This document shows positions 1 through 8,448 of a DNA stretch of 41,585 bases, one piece after another. The position numbers were made by a program, and so were the translations under genes. Position 1 is the stretch's first letter. Every line of letters begins with the position of its first letter. Source of the stretch: Blautia sp. (GTDB lineage Bacteria; Bacillota; Clostridia; Lachnospirales; Lachnospiraceae); contig JAFVGK010000168.1 of assembly GCA_017475035.1 (NCBI GenBank), forward strand, positions 1 to 41,585, written 5' to 3'. Under the pieces are notes generated by a model, which was not told the origin of the DNA, made no database searches, and saw nothing but the letters and a program-made list of their open reading frames with translations.

Positions 1-75
1 GATGTGATGTGCCAGCCATACGTCCAGCCCACGCCGGTAAACGGCTTGGCTGGCCGCATGACAGGCTATCACATC
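1..75. repeat. Large nested inverted repeat at the left edge
   Basis: Bases 1-8 pair perfectly with 68-75, 12-17 with 48-53, and 33-36 with 42-45 around a five-base loop. The three nested stems make a long imperfect hairpin. It may be truncated by the window edge. An origin-of-transfer or a structured RNA are both possible; nothing decides between them. Confidence 0.5.
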
Positions 76-674
76 GCCCTCTCCATGTAAACCCATACAT
101 ATTCCGAGTACTTCACCCACCCATGAAGCAGAAGACCGAAACTTTTCAGTGTAACAACCACATAGGTTGTTACGACAAATGCACCATGACAACTGCATAA
201 CATTCTTCAGACACGACCCTGTGACGAAGAGCGACGTTCACGGCAAATGCCATAATCTCCCACTGCGGGAGGAAGCGGTAGGCCGGTGATAAACGCGGGG
301 CAGCTCCCCGCGCAGCATTGAGGCGTCACAGGATAATGAGACTTCCGCCTGCGGGCGGCTCGGTGAGAACCACGGAGGGGTTAGATTCCCATGGATCCGG
401 TAAGCTGCCGGACGTCTGAATGTATTCCCTTGTTTTCCGGGGGCGTCGGGGACAAATACGGAAAGAGCATATTCGTTGTTAACGAGCAGAGCAGAAATTC
501 AGCCTGAAGCTGATGCGTCGAGTTTACTCGTAAGCAGCAGATTACGGATGAATTTATATTCGGCGACAAGCCGAAATGAGAAATTCCTGAAAGGAATCTC
601 GAATCTGCTCTGCTCTTAAGATAACCAGGGCAGGCTTTGAAAACGGCCTGCCGGTACATAGGAAGGAGGAACAC
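1..674. other. Structured leader region without a convincing gene
   Basis: No convincing coding gene is seen here; the only small open frame (63 codons near the left edge) has no recognisable content and no ribosome binding site. The stretch holds several inverted repeats. Positions 1-75 fold as a three-tier hairpin (GATGTGAT with ATCACATC, CCAGCC with GGCTGG, GCCG with CGGC). Further down, GGCAGGC pairs with GCCTGCC at about 630-655, just before the ribosome binding site of the ParB-like gene. The region sits at the head of an integrative-element operon, so it may be a regulatory leader or part of a transfer or replication origin; this is inference. Confidence 0.5.
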
Positions 675-1685
675 ATGGATCTGAATGATTTAAAGATCGA
701 TCCGGAGTTCGAGGAAAAGATCCCTCCGCTGACAGAGGATGAGTTTTTGCTCCTTGAGCAGAACATCGTCGCAGACGGAGAGGTGCTGGATCCCCTGATT
801 ATCTGGAATAACACGATCCTGGACGGACACAACAGATACCGGATTCTGAAGAAACATCCTGAGATTCCATTCAAAACATTTCCGAAAGAATTTCCGGATA
901 AATATGCAGCGATTGCATGGATCTGCAGAAATCAGCTTGGACGGAGGAATCTGACACCTGAACAGAAACGCTATCTGATTGGTAAGCAGTATGAAGCAGA
1001 AAAGGCGTCACACGGTGGACATTACGTGGAACGAGATTCAGAAACTGGTCAATTCACCGTAAGTCTTCAAAATGAAGACTTACGGATACCCGAACGGACG
1101 AGTGCAAAAATTGCTGAGGAATCTAATACCAGTCGAAGCTTCGTTGAACGGGCTGAAAAATATGCAAAAGGTGTAGATGCGGCAGATGAAGCACTTCCTG
1201 GCATTCGAAAAGAGATTTTATCCGGATCAATAAAACCTACACAAGCCGCAGTTGCCGCTATCGCCCGTGCCGCGCCGGAGGACAGAGCCGAACTTGCAGA
1301 ACAGCTCCGGCAACCAAAAGCAAAACCAGAGAAAACTGAAGAACCGGAAGAAATCGACGAGGAAGACTTTGAAGAACAGGAATCCGAAGTGGATGACACT
1401 CCGGTCCGGATCCCGAAAACAAGCGAGATCCTGGCACTGGCTGAGAGCATGAACCATTCCGAAGGGCAGGCCATCGGCACCGTCGAAGACATGATCTACG
1501 AGATGAACAGCGCGATGCAGGACATGATCTTTCGCTGGAACTTCTGTAAGGAAGCATACGCCGGACCGGTCCGGAGCCGGGACGGAAAACGGCAGATCAA
1601 AGATCTGGCGGCCGAAGGAATTGAGTATCTGAAAGAGATCCGAAAAGGAAAGTTGTGGAAAGGAGAAACCGATGAAAACAAATGA
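675..1685 (+). CDS. ParB/Srx N-terminal domain protein of an integrative element
   Basis: The 336-residue product has an N-terminal ParB-type fold: residues about 25-60 carry the family pattern of a partner-binding loop followed by ILDGHNRY, the equivalent of the ParB GxxRxxA/DGHxR box. Residues 90-200 are helical and basic (NLTPEQKRYLIGKQY), followed by an acidic, low-complexity linker (about 225-245, rich in Glu and Asp) and a C-terminal helical tail. Proteins of this kind sit in the maintenance or regulatory block of Firmicute conjugative elements and act on DNA. An AGGAGGA ribosome binding site lies about seven bases before the ATG. Its last 14 bases overlap the next gene, so the two are probably translationally coupled. 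It lacks the full-length chromosomal ParB architecture, so plasmid-style partitioning is only one possibility. Confidence 0.7.
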   Translation: MDLNDLKIDPEFEEKIPPLTEDEFLLLEQNIVADGEVLDPLIIWNNTILDGHNRYRILKKHPEIPFKTFPKEFPDKYAAIAWICRNQLGRRNLTPEQKRYLIGKQYEAEKASHGGHYVERDSETGQFTVSLQNEDLRIPERTSAKIAEESNTSRSFVERAEKYAKGVDAADEALPGIRKEILSGSIKPTQAAVAAIARAAPEDRAELAEQLRQPKAKPEKTEEPEEIDEEDFEEQESEVDDTPVRIPKTSEILALAESMNHSEGQAIGTVEDMIYEMNSAMQDMIFRWNFCKEAYAGPVRSRDGKRQIKDLAAEGIEYLKEIRKGKLWKGETDENK

Positions 1686-2454
1686 ATTTACTTATAAGGT
1701 CATGGACCTGAATACGGCGCAGCTGGAGATCCCGCGGGAAACCTACCAGAGAGAATTGAGCCCGGACAGGGTGCGGTGCATCGTCAAGGCGTTTGATGAA
1801 CGCATTGCAAACGAGCCGAAGGTCAGCTATCGCGGCGGCCACTATTACGTGTTTGATGGCCAGCACACCATCGCTGCCAGAAAGCTCCGCAATGACAACC
1901 AGGACCTTAAAGTACGCTGCAAAGTGTATTTCGGAATGTCGGATAAAGATGAAGCGCTTCTCTTCGCACAGCAGACCGGCGCTTCTGCAAAACTATCCGC
2001 CGGCGTGAAGATCCGGGCCAGAATCTTTGGAGGTGATCCGGAAGCGATCCAGTTCAAAGATGCGACCGAGGCCGTCGGTCTCCGCCTGGATTACGGGCAG
2101 GACAAAGGCAAGAAACGGCTTCCCTGCATAAGCACTGCTTACACTGCTTTTCAGAAGCTTGGAGCGGAACGCTACATGGAGATGCTGCAGGTCATCCTGG
2201 ATGCCTGGAACGGAGCGCCGGATTCATTCCGAAGAGAGAACGTGCAAGGGATATCCGCTTTCGTAGATCTTTACCATGATGAATATGACCCGAAGCGGCT
2301 GGTAAGCCGGCTGAAGCGATACGATCCGCTTCACATTTACAGAGAAGGCAAGGCAAGTGGCCTGAACCTGGCCGGTTACAAGAAATATCTGAACCAGGTA
2401 TGGCTCATGTACAACGGAAGCAGCCGTAAGAACGCGCTTCCCCAGAAATATTGA
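1672..2454 (+). CDS. DUF6551-like ParB-related protein
   Basis: The 260-residue product begins with a segment typical of ParB/Srx-like folds: a dictated set of interaction residues (YQREL near 25), then YVFDGQHTIAARK at about 60-72, where DGQHT is the expected core motif. It resembles the DUF6551 family found beside integrases and ParB-like genes in Firmicute elements. Its start codon lies inside the end of the preceding gene, overlapping by 14 bases, which suggests coordinated expression. The biochemical role is unknown; binding of nucleotide or DNA by the ParB-like fold is inferred from the family. No membrane segment or signal peptide is present. Confidence 0.6.
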   Translation: MKTNEFTYKVMDLNTAQLEIPRETYQRELSPDRVRCIVKAFDERIANEPKVSYRGGHYYVFDGQHTIAARKLRNDNQDLKVRCKVYFGMSDKDEALLFAQQTGASAKLSAGVKIRARIFGGDPEAIQFKDATEAVGLRLDYGQDKGKKRLPCISTAYTAFQKLGAERYMEMLQVILDAWNGAPDSFRRENVQGISAFVDLYHDEYDPKRLVSRLKRYDPLHIYREGKASGLNLAGYKKYLNQVWLMYNGSSRKNALPQKY

Positions 2455-2469
2455 TCGGAGGAACAGCCC

Positions 2470-2862
2470 ATGAGAACAAGAGAATTAAGACCCGGATGGT
2501 TCTTCCGGAGAGGCGATATTTACCTGGCAAACCTGAATCCATTTACCGGATCGGAGCAGGGAGGCACACGGCCGGTACTGGTCCTGCAGAATAATGATGG
2601 GAACTTCTACTGCCCCACCCTGATCGTGGCGCCGATGACGACGCAGATCAAGAAGCTGAACCAGCCGACCCATTATCTGATCAAAAACAACCGTGCGCTT
2701 GCGGCTCCCTCGATGGTTGAGTTCGAGCAAATCAAGACAATCGACAAGAGCCGGATCAAAGGCTATCTCGGAAAGCTGACGAGGGAACAGCTCAGCGAAA
2801 TCGATGATTACCTGAAGATCAGCCTGGGGATGTATATCCCGGAGACGGTCGAAGCGCCGTAA
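2470..2862 (+). CDS. MazF/PemK-family toxin (endoribonuclease)
   Basis: The 130-residue product shows the PemK/MazF barrel: RRGDIYLANLNPFTGSEQGG at the N-terminus, then RPVLVLQN and PTLIVAPMTT, the strands that form the RNA-binding face. MazF enzymes cut single-stranded RNA at short sequence motifs and are normally neutralised by a small antitoxin encoded just upstream. Here the gene directly upstream is the DUF6551-like gene, 15 bases away, and no short antitoxin reading frame is visible next to it. A GGAGG ribosome binding site precedes the ATG. The downstream gene is a small wHTH protein that could serve as a repressor or unconventional antitoxin; that is inference. Confidence 0.8.
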   Translation: MRTRELRPGWFFRRGDIYLANLNPFTGSEQGGTRPVLVLQNNDGNFYCPTLIVAPMTTQIKKLNQPTHYLIKNNRALAAPSMVEFEQIKTIDKSRIKGYLGKLTREQLSEIDDYLKISLGMYIPETVEAP

Positions 2863-2892
2863 AGACATAAATACCGAAGAGGAGGACGACAA

Positions 2893-3150
2893 ATGAACGA
2901 GATGAGAATAGATGAGAAAGAGATGGAAAAACAGGATAATGCAGATTTTGAAGTAAATGCGGATGAGGCGGGTACCGTTCCGGAAAACCGTTGTTATACA
3001 GTGGAGGATCTGGAGGCTATCCTGATGATCAGCAAGAGAAGCGTTTACAACCTTCTGAAGAAAAAGGAATTCCGATGGATCAGGGTCGGCCGTTCCGGTT
3101 ACCGGATCTCGAGGAAAAGTTTTGATGAATGGCTGAATCATACTGCCTGA
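2893..3150 (+). CDS. Excisionase-like winged helix-turn-helix protein
   Basis: An 85-residue product with an acidic N-terminal tail (about 1-30) and a single MerR/excisionase-type wHTH: YTVEDLEAILMISKRSVYNL forms helices 1 and 2, and RWIRVGRSGYRISRKSFDEW forms the wing and last helix. Such proteins bind DNA and, near a tyrosine integrase, commonly direct excision of the element. The gene follows the MazF-like toxin by 30 bases with an AGAGGAGG ribosome binding site. It is followed by a strong hairpin at 3225-3252 that may end or attenuate the upstream transcript. Confidence 0.72.
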   Translation: MNEMRIDEKEMEKQDNADFEVNADEAGTVPENRCYTVEDLEAILMISKRSVYNLLKKKEFRWIRVGRSGYRISRKSFDEWLNHTA

Positions 3151-3224
3151 AATCTGTCAAGGATCTCGTTTCGGCAAAACAGCGGAATCGACATCCTAAC
3201 AATTCCGAAGAAGGGTTGATAGGT

Positions 3225-3252
3225 TATATCCAGGCCGTGCGGCCTGGATATA
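3225..3252 (+). terminator. Perfect 12-bp hairpin between wHTH genes
   Basis: TATATCCAGGCC pairs perfectly with GGCCTGGATATA around a GTGC loop. Only a weak T-rich tail (TCTTTG) follows, and the ribosome binding site of the next gene begins a few bases later. It could be a terminator, an attenuator, or an RNA-processing or protein-binding site controlling the four-wHTH gene. Confidence 0.5.
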
Positions 3253-3274
3253 TCTTTGAGAGGAGGAGCTGAAA

Positions 3275-4144
3275 ATGCCGGATGAAAAGAAAACCACAAT
3301 GTCTGTCGCAGAGATGGGGAAAATGCTGGGCCTCGGGAAGACGGAACCCTACTGGCTGGTACATAAGAACTGCTTCGAGACGATCATGGTGAATGGAAAG
3401 ATGAGGGTCGTGATCGAAAGCTTTGAGAAATGGTATACCAACCAGACCAAGCGCAAAAAGGTGAACGGACCGCCGCCCGGAGAAGAACTGAGGGCAAATT
3501 CGTATTCCGTGCAGGAGATCGCAGATATGCTTTCCCTTGACAACACGTCCGTGTATTACCTGATCAGGAGGGATCAGATCCCGACTTTCAAGGCTGAGAC
3601 GTGGACGCGGATCCGAAAAACGGATTTTGAAAAATGGTATGCATCCCAGAACAAACACCGGACACAGGAAGACCGTGAGAAGGATGCTGCGCTTGAGGCA
3701 GAGACCCTGACGATGCCGGAAATGGCAAAGGAGCTCTATATCGAGAGGGATGAAGTCTACAACATCCTTGAAAGGAAGGAGAATCGGGATGCGTTTGACT
3801 TTGTGATCATTGCGGATAAGAAAAGGATCACACGTGAGAGCTTCGAGCGGTGGTATGCAGGGCAGTCAAAATACCGGAAGCTGTCGGATCGGACGCCGGA
3901 AGAACTGGAAGAGATTCGGATGGCAGAAAAGAAAAAGGAAGCTCCGCGTCTGGAGGTTGATCCGGACAAGCCCAGCTATAACGTCCGGGAAACGGCAGTT
4001 CTTATGGATCTTACGCCCGATGAGGTCCGGCGGCTGATCCGGGAAGGGAAGCTCGCGGCAAAGAAGTACGGCGCCAGCTACATAATCCGCAGAGAAAATA
4101 TTTCGTGGTGGCTTAAGCAGCAGAAACTCTTTGCGGAATCATAA
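3275..4144 (+). CDS. Protein with four tandem excisionase-like wHTH units
   Basis: The 289-residue product is built of four related units of about 60-75 residues, each with a helix-turn-helix start and a final aromatic helix. Unit 1 (about 8-60) ends SFEKWYTNQTK; unit 2 (about 74-128) has YSVQEIADMLSLDNTSVYYL and ends DFEKWYASQNK; unit 3 (about 145-210) has LTMPEMAKELYIERDEVYNI and ends SFERWYAGQSK; unit 4 (about 232-286) has YNVRETAVLMDLTPDEVRRL and ends ISWWLKQQ. Single units of this kind are excisionases or MerR-type DNA binders. Four in one chain suggests recognition of an extended or repeated site, for example at the element end. It lies 15 bases upstream of the integrase, with an AGAGGAGG ribosome binding site. 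Confidence 0.7.
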   Translation: MPDEKKTTMSVAEMGKMLGLGKTEPYWLVHKNCFETIMVNGKMRVVIESFEKWYTNQTKRKKVNGPPPGEELRANSYSVQEIADMLSLDNTSVYYLIRRDQIPTFKAETWTRIRKTDFEKWYASQNKHRTQEDREKDAALEAETLTMPEMAKELYIERDEVYNILERKENRDAFDFVIIADKKRITRESFERWYAGQSKYRKLSDRTPEELEEIRMAEKKKEAPRLEVDPDKPSYNVRETAVLMDLTPDEVRRLIREGKLAAKKYGASYIIRRENISWWLKQQKLFAES

Positions 4145-4159
4145 GGAGGTGCAGGATAT

Positions 4160-5560
4160 ATGGCATCAATTGTTCAAAAGAAGAATCGGTACTATGTCGT
4201 TTATCTTTACGACTCTGAAGACGGCAGGAGAAAGCAGAAATGGGAGTCTTTTAAGACGAAGGAAGAGGCCAAACGGCGAAAGGCAGAAATCGAATACAGG
4301 CAGCAGCTTGGCAGCCTTGTGATTCCCAAATGCAAAACGGTCGAGGAACTGCTTCGGGAATATGTTTCCCTCTACGGCAAGAATACCTGGTCCATGTCCA
4401 TGTATGAAGGCAGCACCGGTCTGATCAAGAACTATATCAATCCGATCATCGGACCGATGAAGCTTTCCGAAGTGACGCCGAGAGTTCTGGAAAAATACTA
4501 TATGTCTCTTCTGCAGACGAAAGCGGTCATCCGGTGTACGGACAAGCAGTATACCAAACGGGAAACCCCGGGGAAAAGAGACAGCTTTGTAACGCCCGGA
4601 ACCGTGCGGAGAGTACATAAGCTCTTAAATAGTGCTTTTACGCAGGCGATGAAGTGGGAACTGATCGAGAAAAATCCTGCGCAGCTGGCGACGGTCCCAA
4701 AGGTTGAAAAAAAGACACGTGATATCTGGGATGCCGATACGCTGTTTCACGCATTGGAGGTCTGTGAAGATGAACGCCTGAAGCTGGCGATCAATCTGTC
4801 GTTCTCCTGCTCTTTGAGAGTCGGCGAGCTGCTCGGCCTGACCTGGGACTGCGTGGATGTTTCGGAAGAAAGCCTGGCAGAAGGAAAGGCTTCCATCTTT
4901 ATCAATAAAGAGCTGCAGCGGGTCAGAAAGAGTACGATGGAAACATTGGAAAAGAAAGATGTTCTCTGCGTGTTCCCTGAGCAGACAAGCAACGCGGCGA
5001 CGGTGCTTGTCCTCAAAAAGCCGAAGACCCTTACCAGTACAAGGCGCGTCTATCTGCCGAGAACCGTTGCCGAGATGCTGATTGACTGGAAAAAAGATCA
5101 GGAAATCACAAAGGAGGAGCTTGGCAGTGAGTATCATGACTATCAGCTGGTAATTGCCGGTCCTTTTGGAGCACCGATGGAGCATGGAAGGATCAATGAG
5201 CTCTTTAATCAGCTGATTGAGCAGAATAATCTGCCGAAGGTAGTCTTCCACAGTCTTCGCCATTCCAGCATTACCTACAAGCTGAAGCTGAACGGCGGCG
5301 ATGTGAAATCCGTACAGGGCGATTCCGGTCATGCGCAGGCCAAAATGGTCACGGACCAGTACTCTCATATTCTGGATGAAGACCGCAAAAACAACGCCCA
5401 GATCTTTGAGGATGTCTTCTATCAGAAAAAGACACCGGGCCAGATTGCAGCCGAGCAGGCCGGTCAGTCGGCCGGTATCGATGCGGAGCTGCTGATGAAG
5501 GTCCTTACGAACCCAGAAATGGCGAAACTTTTGAAGGCACTGGCGGGAACAATCGAATAA
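4160..5560 (+). CDS. Tyrosine integrase (phage/ICE type)
   Basis: The 466-residue product has an N-terminal arm-binding domain (about 1-50, KKNRYYVVYLYDSEDGRRKQ), a SAM-like core-binding domain (about 60-170), and a C-terminal catalytic domain. Visible catalytic residues are Arg220 (SLRVGELLGL), His364 and Arg367 (HSLRH), His391 (GHAQ) and Tyr401 (DQYSHI). It catalyses site-specific integration and excision of the element. The gene follows the four-wHTH gene closely and is followed by a terminator and then by a tRNA 3' half at 5878-5919, the expected position of an attachment site. A 24-codon fragment of a close relative of this catalytic domain lies at 14525-14596. The reading frame appears complete. 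Confidence 0.93.
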   Translation: MASIVQKKNRYYVVYLYDSEDGRRKQKWESFKTKEEAKRRKAEIEYRQQLGSLVIPKCKTVEELLREYVSLYGKNTWSMSMYEGSTGLIKNYINPIIGPMKLSEVTPRVLEKYYMSLLQTKAVIRCTDKQYTKRETPGKRDSFVTPGTVRRVHKLLNSAFTQAMKWELIEKNPAQLATVPKVEKKTRDIWDADTLFHALEVCEDERLKLAINLSFSCSLRVGELLGLTWDCVDVSEESLAEGKASIFINKELQRVRKSTMETLEKKDVLCVFPEQTSNAATVLVLKKPKTLTSTRRVYLPRTVAEMLIDWKKDQEITKEELGSEYHDYQLVIAGPFGAPMEHGRINELFNQLIEQNNLPKVVFHSLRHSSITYKLKLNGGDVKSVQGDSGHAQAKMVTDQYSHILDEDRKNNAQIFEDVFYQKKTPGQIAAEQAGQSAGIDAELLMKVLTNPEMAKLLKALAGTIE

Positions 5561-5582
5561 AAATCACTGTAAAAAAATGGGC

Positions 5583-5620
5583 TTGCCTGACGTACGTTAA
5601 ATCGTCAGGCAAGTTTTTTT
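5583..5620 (+). terminator. Integrase terminator
   Basis: CTTGCCTGACG pairs with CGTCAGGCAAG and is followed directly by a run of seven or more T. This is a classical rho-independent terminator about 25 bases after the integrase stop codon. Confidence 0.9.
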
Positions 5621-5877
5621 CATCTCAGAAGATAACTGAAACGGCAGAAACAATGCCGTCGGATCCGGTCTAAAAAAGTCCTGTGCTCATAACACAGTAA
5701 ACGGCACTATTAGAAATTTCTAAAAAACGTCTAATTTCACCAGGTGATTACCAATGATTTCGGATGATTTCCGGTGATCACCAGTGCACTCAATAACAAA
5801 AAAATAACTTGCGATTACGGGCCTTCAGGGACTTTGAAAGACTACATATGATCCTCGGTGCATAACACCGACCGTGG

Positions 5878-5919
5878 CTCCTAAGCGAGGGGTCGGAGGT
5901 TCGAATCCTCTCGTGGACG
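5878..5919 (+). other. tRNA 3' half with CCT anticodon loop, probable integrase attachment site
   Basis: The loop CTCCTAA (5878-5884) has the tRNA-Arg(CCU) anticodon pattern. It is followed by a T arm (GGAGG, TTCGAAT, CCTCT at 5895-5911) and a seven-base acceptor strand CGTGGAC plus one base. The sequence upstream of the anticodon loop does not pair as an anticodon stem, and no acceptor 5' strand or D arm is present, so this is only the 3' half. That is what remains at one end when a tyrosine integrase inserts into a tRNA gene. The intact tRNA would lie beyond the left edge. Confidence 0.65.
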
Positions 5920-5929
5920 TCTCGAAAAT

Positions 5930-5966
5930 GAAGCGGATTTGATTAGCTAGCTAATCAGTCCGCTTC
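5930..5966 (+). terminator. Long near-perfect palindrome after the tRNA half
   Basis: GAAGCGGA at the left pairs with TCCGCTTC at the right, and the centre is the perfect palindrome GATTAGCTAGCTAATC. TTCTCTTTCT follows. Probably the terminator of the original tRNA gene; its centre also matches the GCTAAT motif repeated over the next 300 bases. Confidence 0.75.
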
Positions 5967-6240
5967 TTCTCTTTCTATAAGAGAAACCAAACACGCGGAG
6001 AGACTCACAGCTAATCCATTAGCAGAATTCCGGAAATTTCAGCTAATGGAATGTGTGATTGCTAATCGGACAGATGAGGGCTGCAGCTAATAAAAGGGTT
6101 CAGCCCTCGGTAAGGCCCTGTGTGAGGATGTAAATTCAGGTCAAAATGAGTGATTTTGTCCAGAATGGCCCTCCCCGGCAGGCTTTCCAGCTAATCAAAT
6201 TAGCAGTAGACAGTATTCAATTCATTAGCTCCAGCTAATC
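5941..6240. repeat. Cluster of GCTAAT/ATTAGC palindromic motifs
   Basis: Short inverted pairs occur at 5941-5956 (GATTAGCTAGCTAATC), about 6012-6026 (GCTAATCCATTAGC), 6190-6205 (GCTAATCAAATTAGC) and 6222-6239 (ATTAGCTCCAGCTAAT), with single AGCTAAT copies between them. The same core forms the operators at 16130-16170 and 16861-16894 and recurs at 23188-23242, 25335-25370 and 25628-25682. Confidence 0.55.
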
Positions 6241-6260
6241 GAGCGACATTCCCGAAGAAT

Positions 6261-6310
6261 GCCCGCTTGGGCCAGATGGCAATGTAAATCTGGTCTGAGC
6301 GGGCTTATTT
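6261..6310 (+). terminator. Nested hairpin terminator
   Basis: GCCCGCT pairs with AGCGGGC, with an inner CCAGAT/ATCTGG stem, followed by TTATTTTATT. No gene directly upstream explains it, so it may belong to a lost gene. Confidence 0.6.
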
Positions 6311-6386
6311 TATTGCTCCGGTTCAGGCCGACAGGTAAGCAGATGCACAAAACGTGCAGGAAGGAAGGTGTGCTTATGCCGGTTAA

Positions 6387-8231
6387 ATCCGTTTTTATGA
6401 AGAGCGGGCAAAGGGAGGCGCCGGTCTGATCATCACAGAGATCACGCGTGTCAATGATATACACGGTGCAGGTGAATATGACCAGCTTTCTCTTGCCTGC
6501 GATGATACGATTGAAAGTTTTCAGCATCTGGCGGAAGCAGTCCATCGCCATGATTCCCGCATTTTTGTCCAGCTGCATCATCCCGGCAGGGAAAGTCATC
6601 TTGTGTTAAATCCGAAGACGGATCAGCTGGTTTCTTCTATGGCTGTTCCCAGTGATGTGGCGCCGGAACCGACGAGAGCTCTTTCTGCAGCGGAAATAGG
6701 TGATTTTGTAAAAGATTTCGGAAGAGCGGCAGGAAGAGCGAAGAAGGCAGGGATCGACGGAGTTGAGATCCACGCTGCACATGGATATCTGATTCACCAG
6801 TTCCTTTCTCCTTTTGACAATCATCGCGAAGATCAGTACGGTGGTACTCCTGAAAACAGGCGACGTTTCCTGCTGGAGATCATAGAGGAAATCAGACGTG
6901 TATGCGGGGAGGATTATCCAATCAGCGTAAGGCTCAGCAGTTCAGAATTCTTAAGTGATCTGTATGATGAGAGCCTGAAACTGCAGGATACGATTGCCGA
7001 TGCGAAAGCCTGTGAAGCAGCAGGTGTTTCTCTGCTGAATATCTCTTCGGGAACTCATTTTACCGGCAATACAATTGTAGAACCGACAACATATGAACAG
7101 GGGTGGAAAATACCTTTTGCCGCGGCGATTAAGAGAGAAGTCTCAATCCCGGTAGCTGCAACCGGTGTAATCCGGGACCCGGCTTACGCAGAGAAGATCC
7201 TGACAGACGATGATGTGGATTTCGTCGCTATGGGACGCTCCTGGTTGGCCGATCCGCAATGGGGTGAGAAAGCAATCAACGAAAGGGATGAGGATATCAG
7301 GAAGTGCCTGGGATGTATGTACTGCTTTGAGACAGCAGGAAACAATCTGATCAGCGGCGGTTCACATGCATTCTGTTCCGTCAATCCCTGTATGGGCGAA
7401 GAAGCTTCCTGTGATGATTCCGTTGCTGATGGAGAAGGACGTAGTGTTGTGGTGGTCGGCGGAGGACCTGCAGGCCTGGAAGCTTCCATGATCCTTGCAA
7501 AACGGAACTTCCATGTGGTTCTGTTTGAAAAGAGGGAGAGACTGGGCGGTCAGATGTATCTCGCCTCCCTGCCTCCGCACCGGGCAAAGATGGGCAACTT
7601 TATCCTCTATGCCGAAAAACAGCTGAAAGATCTGGGTGTGGAGATTCATCTGAATGAAGAAGCAACGGCGGATAAAATCCGTGCACTCTCCCCTTACGCG
7701 GTATTTCTCACAACAGGCTCCGTGCCGGTGCTGCCTCGAAGCATTCCCGGAATAGACAGACCGAATGTGTATGTTGCGGAAGATGTCCTGACAGAGAGGG
7801 TAAGGTTTTCCGGCCGGAAGATTGCTGTGATCGGCGGCGGTCTGACAGGAATGGAAACAGCGGAATATCTGCAGACCGGAGGAAATGAAGTATTTGAAGT
7901 GGAAATGGTGGATGCAATGGGCGCAGTAGGATTCCCGCTTATGATCATGGATGCGACAAGCTCACTGGCAAAGCTTGGGGTGAGAACCATGCCCGGGCAT
8001 AAACTGCTGGAGATCCGGGAAAACAGTATCCTTCTGGAGGATAATGCCGGATACCGGATTGAAGAGGCTTGTGACGCCGTAATCGTTGCCCTTGGAGCGA
8101 GAGCGCAGAATACGCTTGAAGAGGCCTTAAAACCCGATATGAAAGTATTTACGGCAGGTGATGCAAAAAGAGGAGGAAGACGCATACCGGATGCGATTCA
8201 CGAAGCATTCCAGGTTGCCTTACTGTTGTAA
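6387..8231 (+). pseudogene. NADH:flavin oxidoreductase (old yellow enzyme / dienoyl-CoA reductase type), 5' end damaged
   Basis: The frame encodes about 614 residues that follow the two-part family layout: an FMN TIM barrel (homology begins at FYEERAKGGAGLI; HAAHGYLIHQFLSP and DNHREDQYGG are active-site and flavin loops) and a C-terminal pyridine-nucleotide oxidoreductase half (VVVGGGPAGLEA, then VIGGGLTGMETAEYL). The 4Fe-4S cluster ligands lie in CLGCMYCF and the Cys after VNPCMG. The family normally has about 45-55 further N-terminal residues. In this frame a TAA at 6384 interrupts just before RFYEERAKGG; a single T there would restore Leu. No start codon with a ribosome binding site lies near the break; a GTG at 6603 would delete the start of the barrel. 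The C-terminus is complete. Probably inactive. Confidence 0.75.
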
Positions 8232-8243
8232 AGCCAAAATATC

Positions 8244-8278
8244 AAAGTCCCCACCACTACCGGCGGGGACTTTTTTTC
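8244..8278 (+). terminator. Terminator of the flavin oxidoreductase gene
   Basis: AAAGTCCCC pairs with GGGGACTTT around a 12-base loop, ending in a run of T. Lies 12 bases after the stop codon. Confidence 0.9.
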
Positions 8279-8448
8279 AGCTCCTGATTGGTATTGAGTA
8301 CCACATTCAAGATATGCTTTCCTTAATAAGCATCAAAAACAAGAAAATGTATTTGACCGCTGATTAAAGACGAGATATAATGCAGATGGATATTTTTAAT
8401 CAGCGGCGAAAAGGAAATACAGAAGTTTAACGCTGCTTAAAGGAAAGA

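Larger units (their letters stand above)
5621..6386. other. Gene-free attachment-site and repeat region
   Basis: About 765 bases without a supported gene. It contains a tRNA 3' half (5878-5919), a long palindromic terminator (5930-5966), a cluster of GCTAAT/ATTAGC motifs from 5941 to 6240, and a second terminator (6261-6310). The last 60 bases before 6387 appear to be the eroded start of the flavin oxidoreductase gene that follows. Confidence 0.6.

Noticed and set aside
2485-3141. 218-codon minus-strand frame
   Set aside because: Antisense to the MazF-like and wHTH genes; no domain pattern.
4625-5368. 247-codon minus-strand frame
   Set aside because: Shadow of the integrase gene, which has all catalytic residues on the plus strand.
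5941-6240. Possible CRISPR array from repeated AGCTAAT units
   Set aside because: The repeats are only 6-16 bases, irregularly spaced, and lack unique spacers of uniform length; no cas genes are near.
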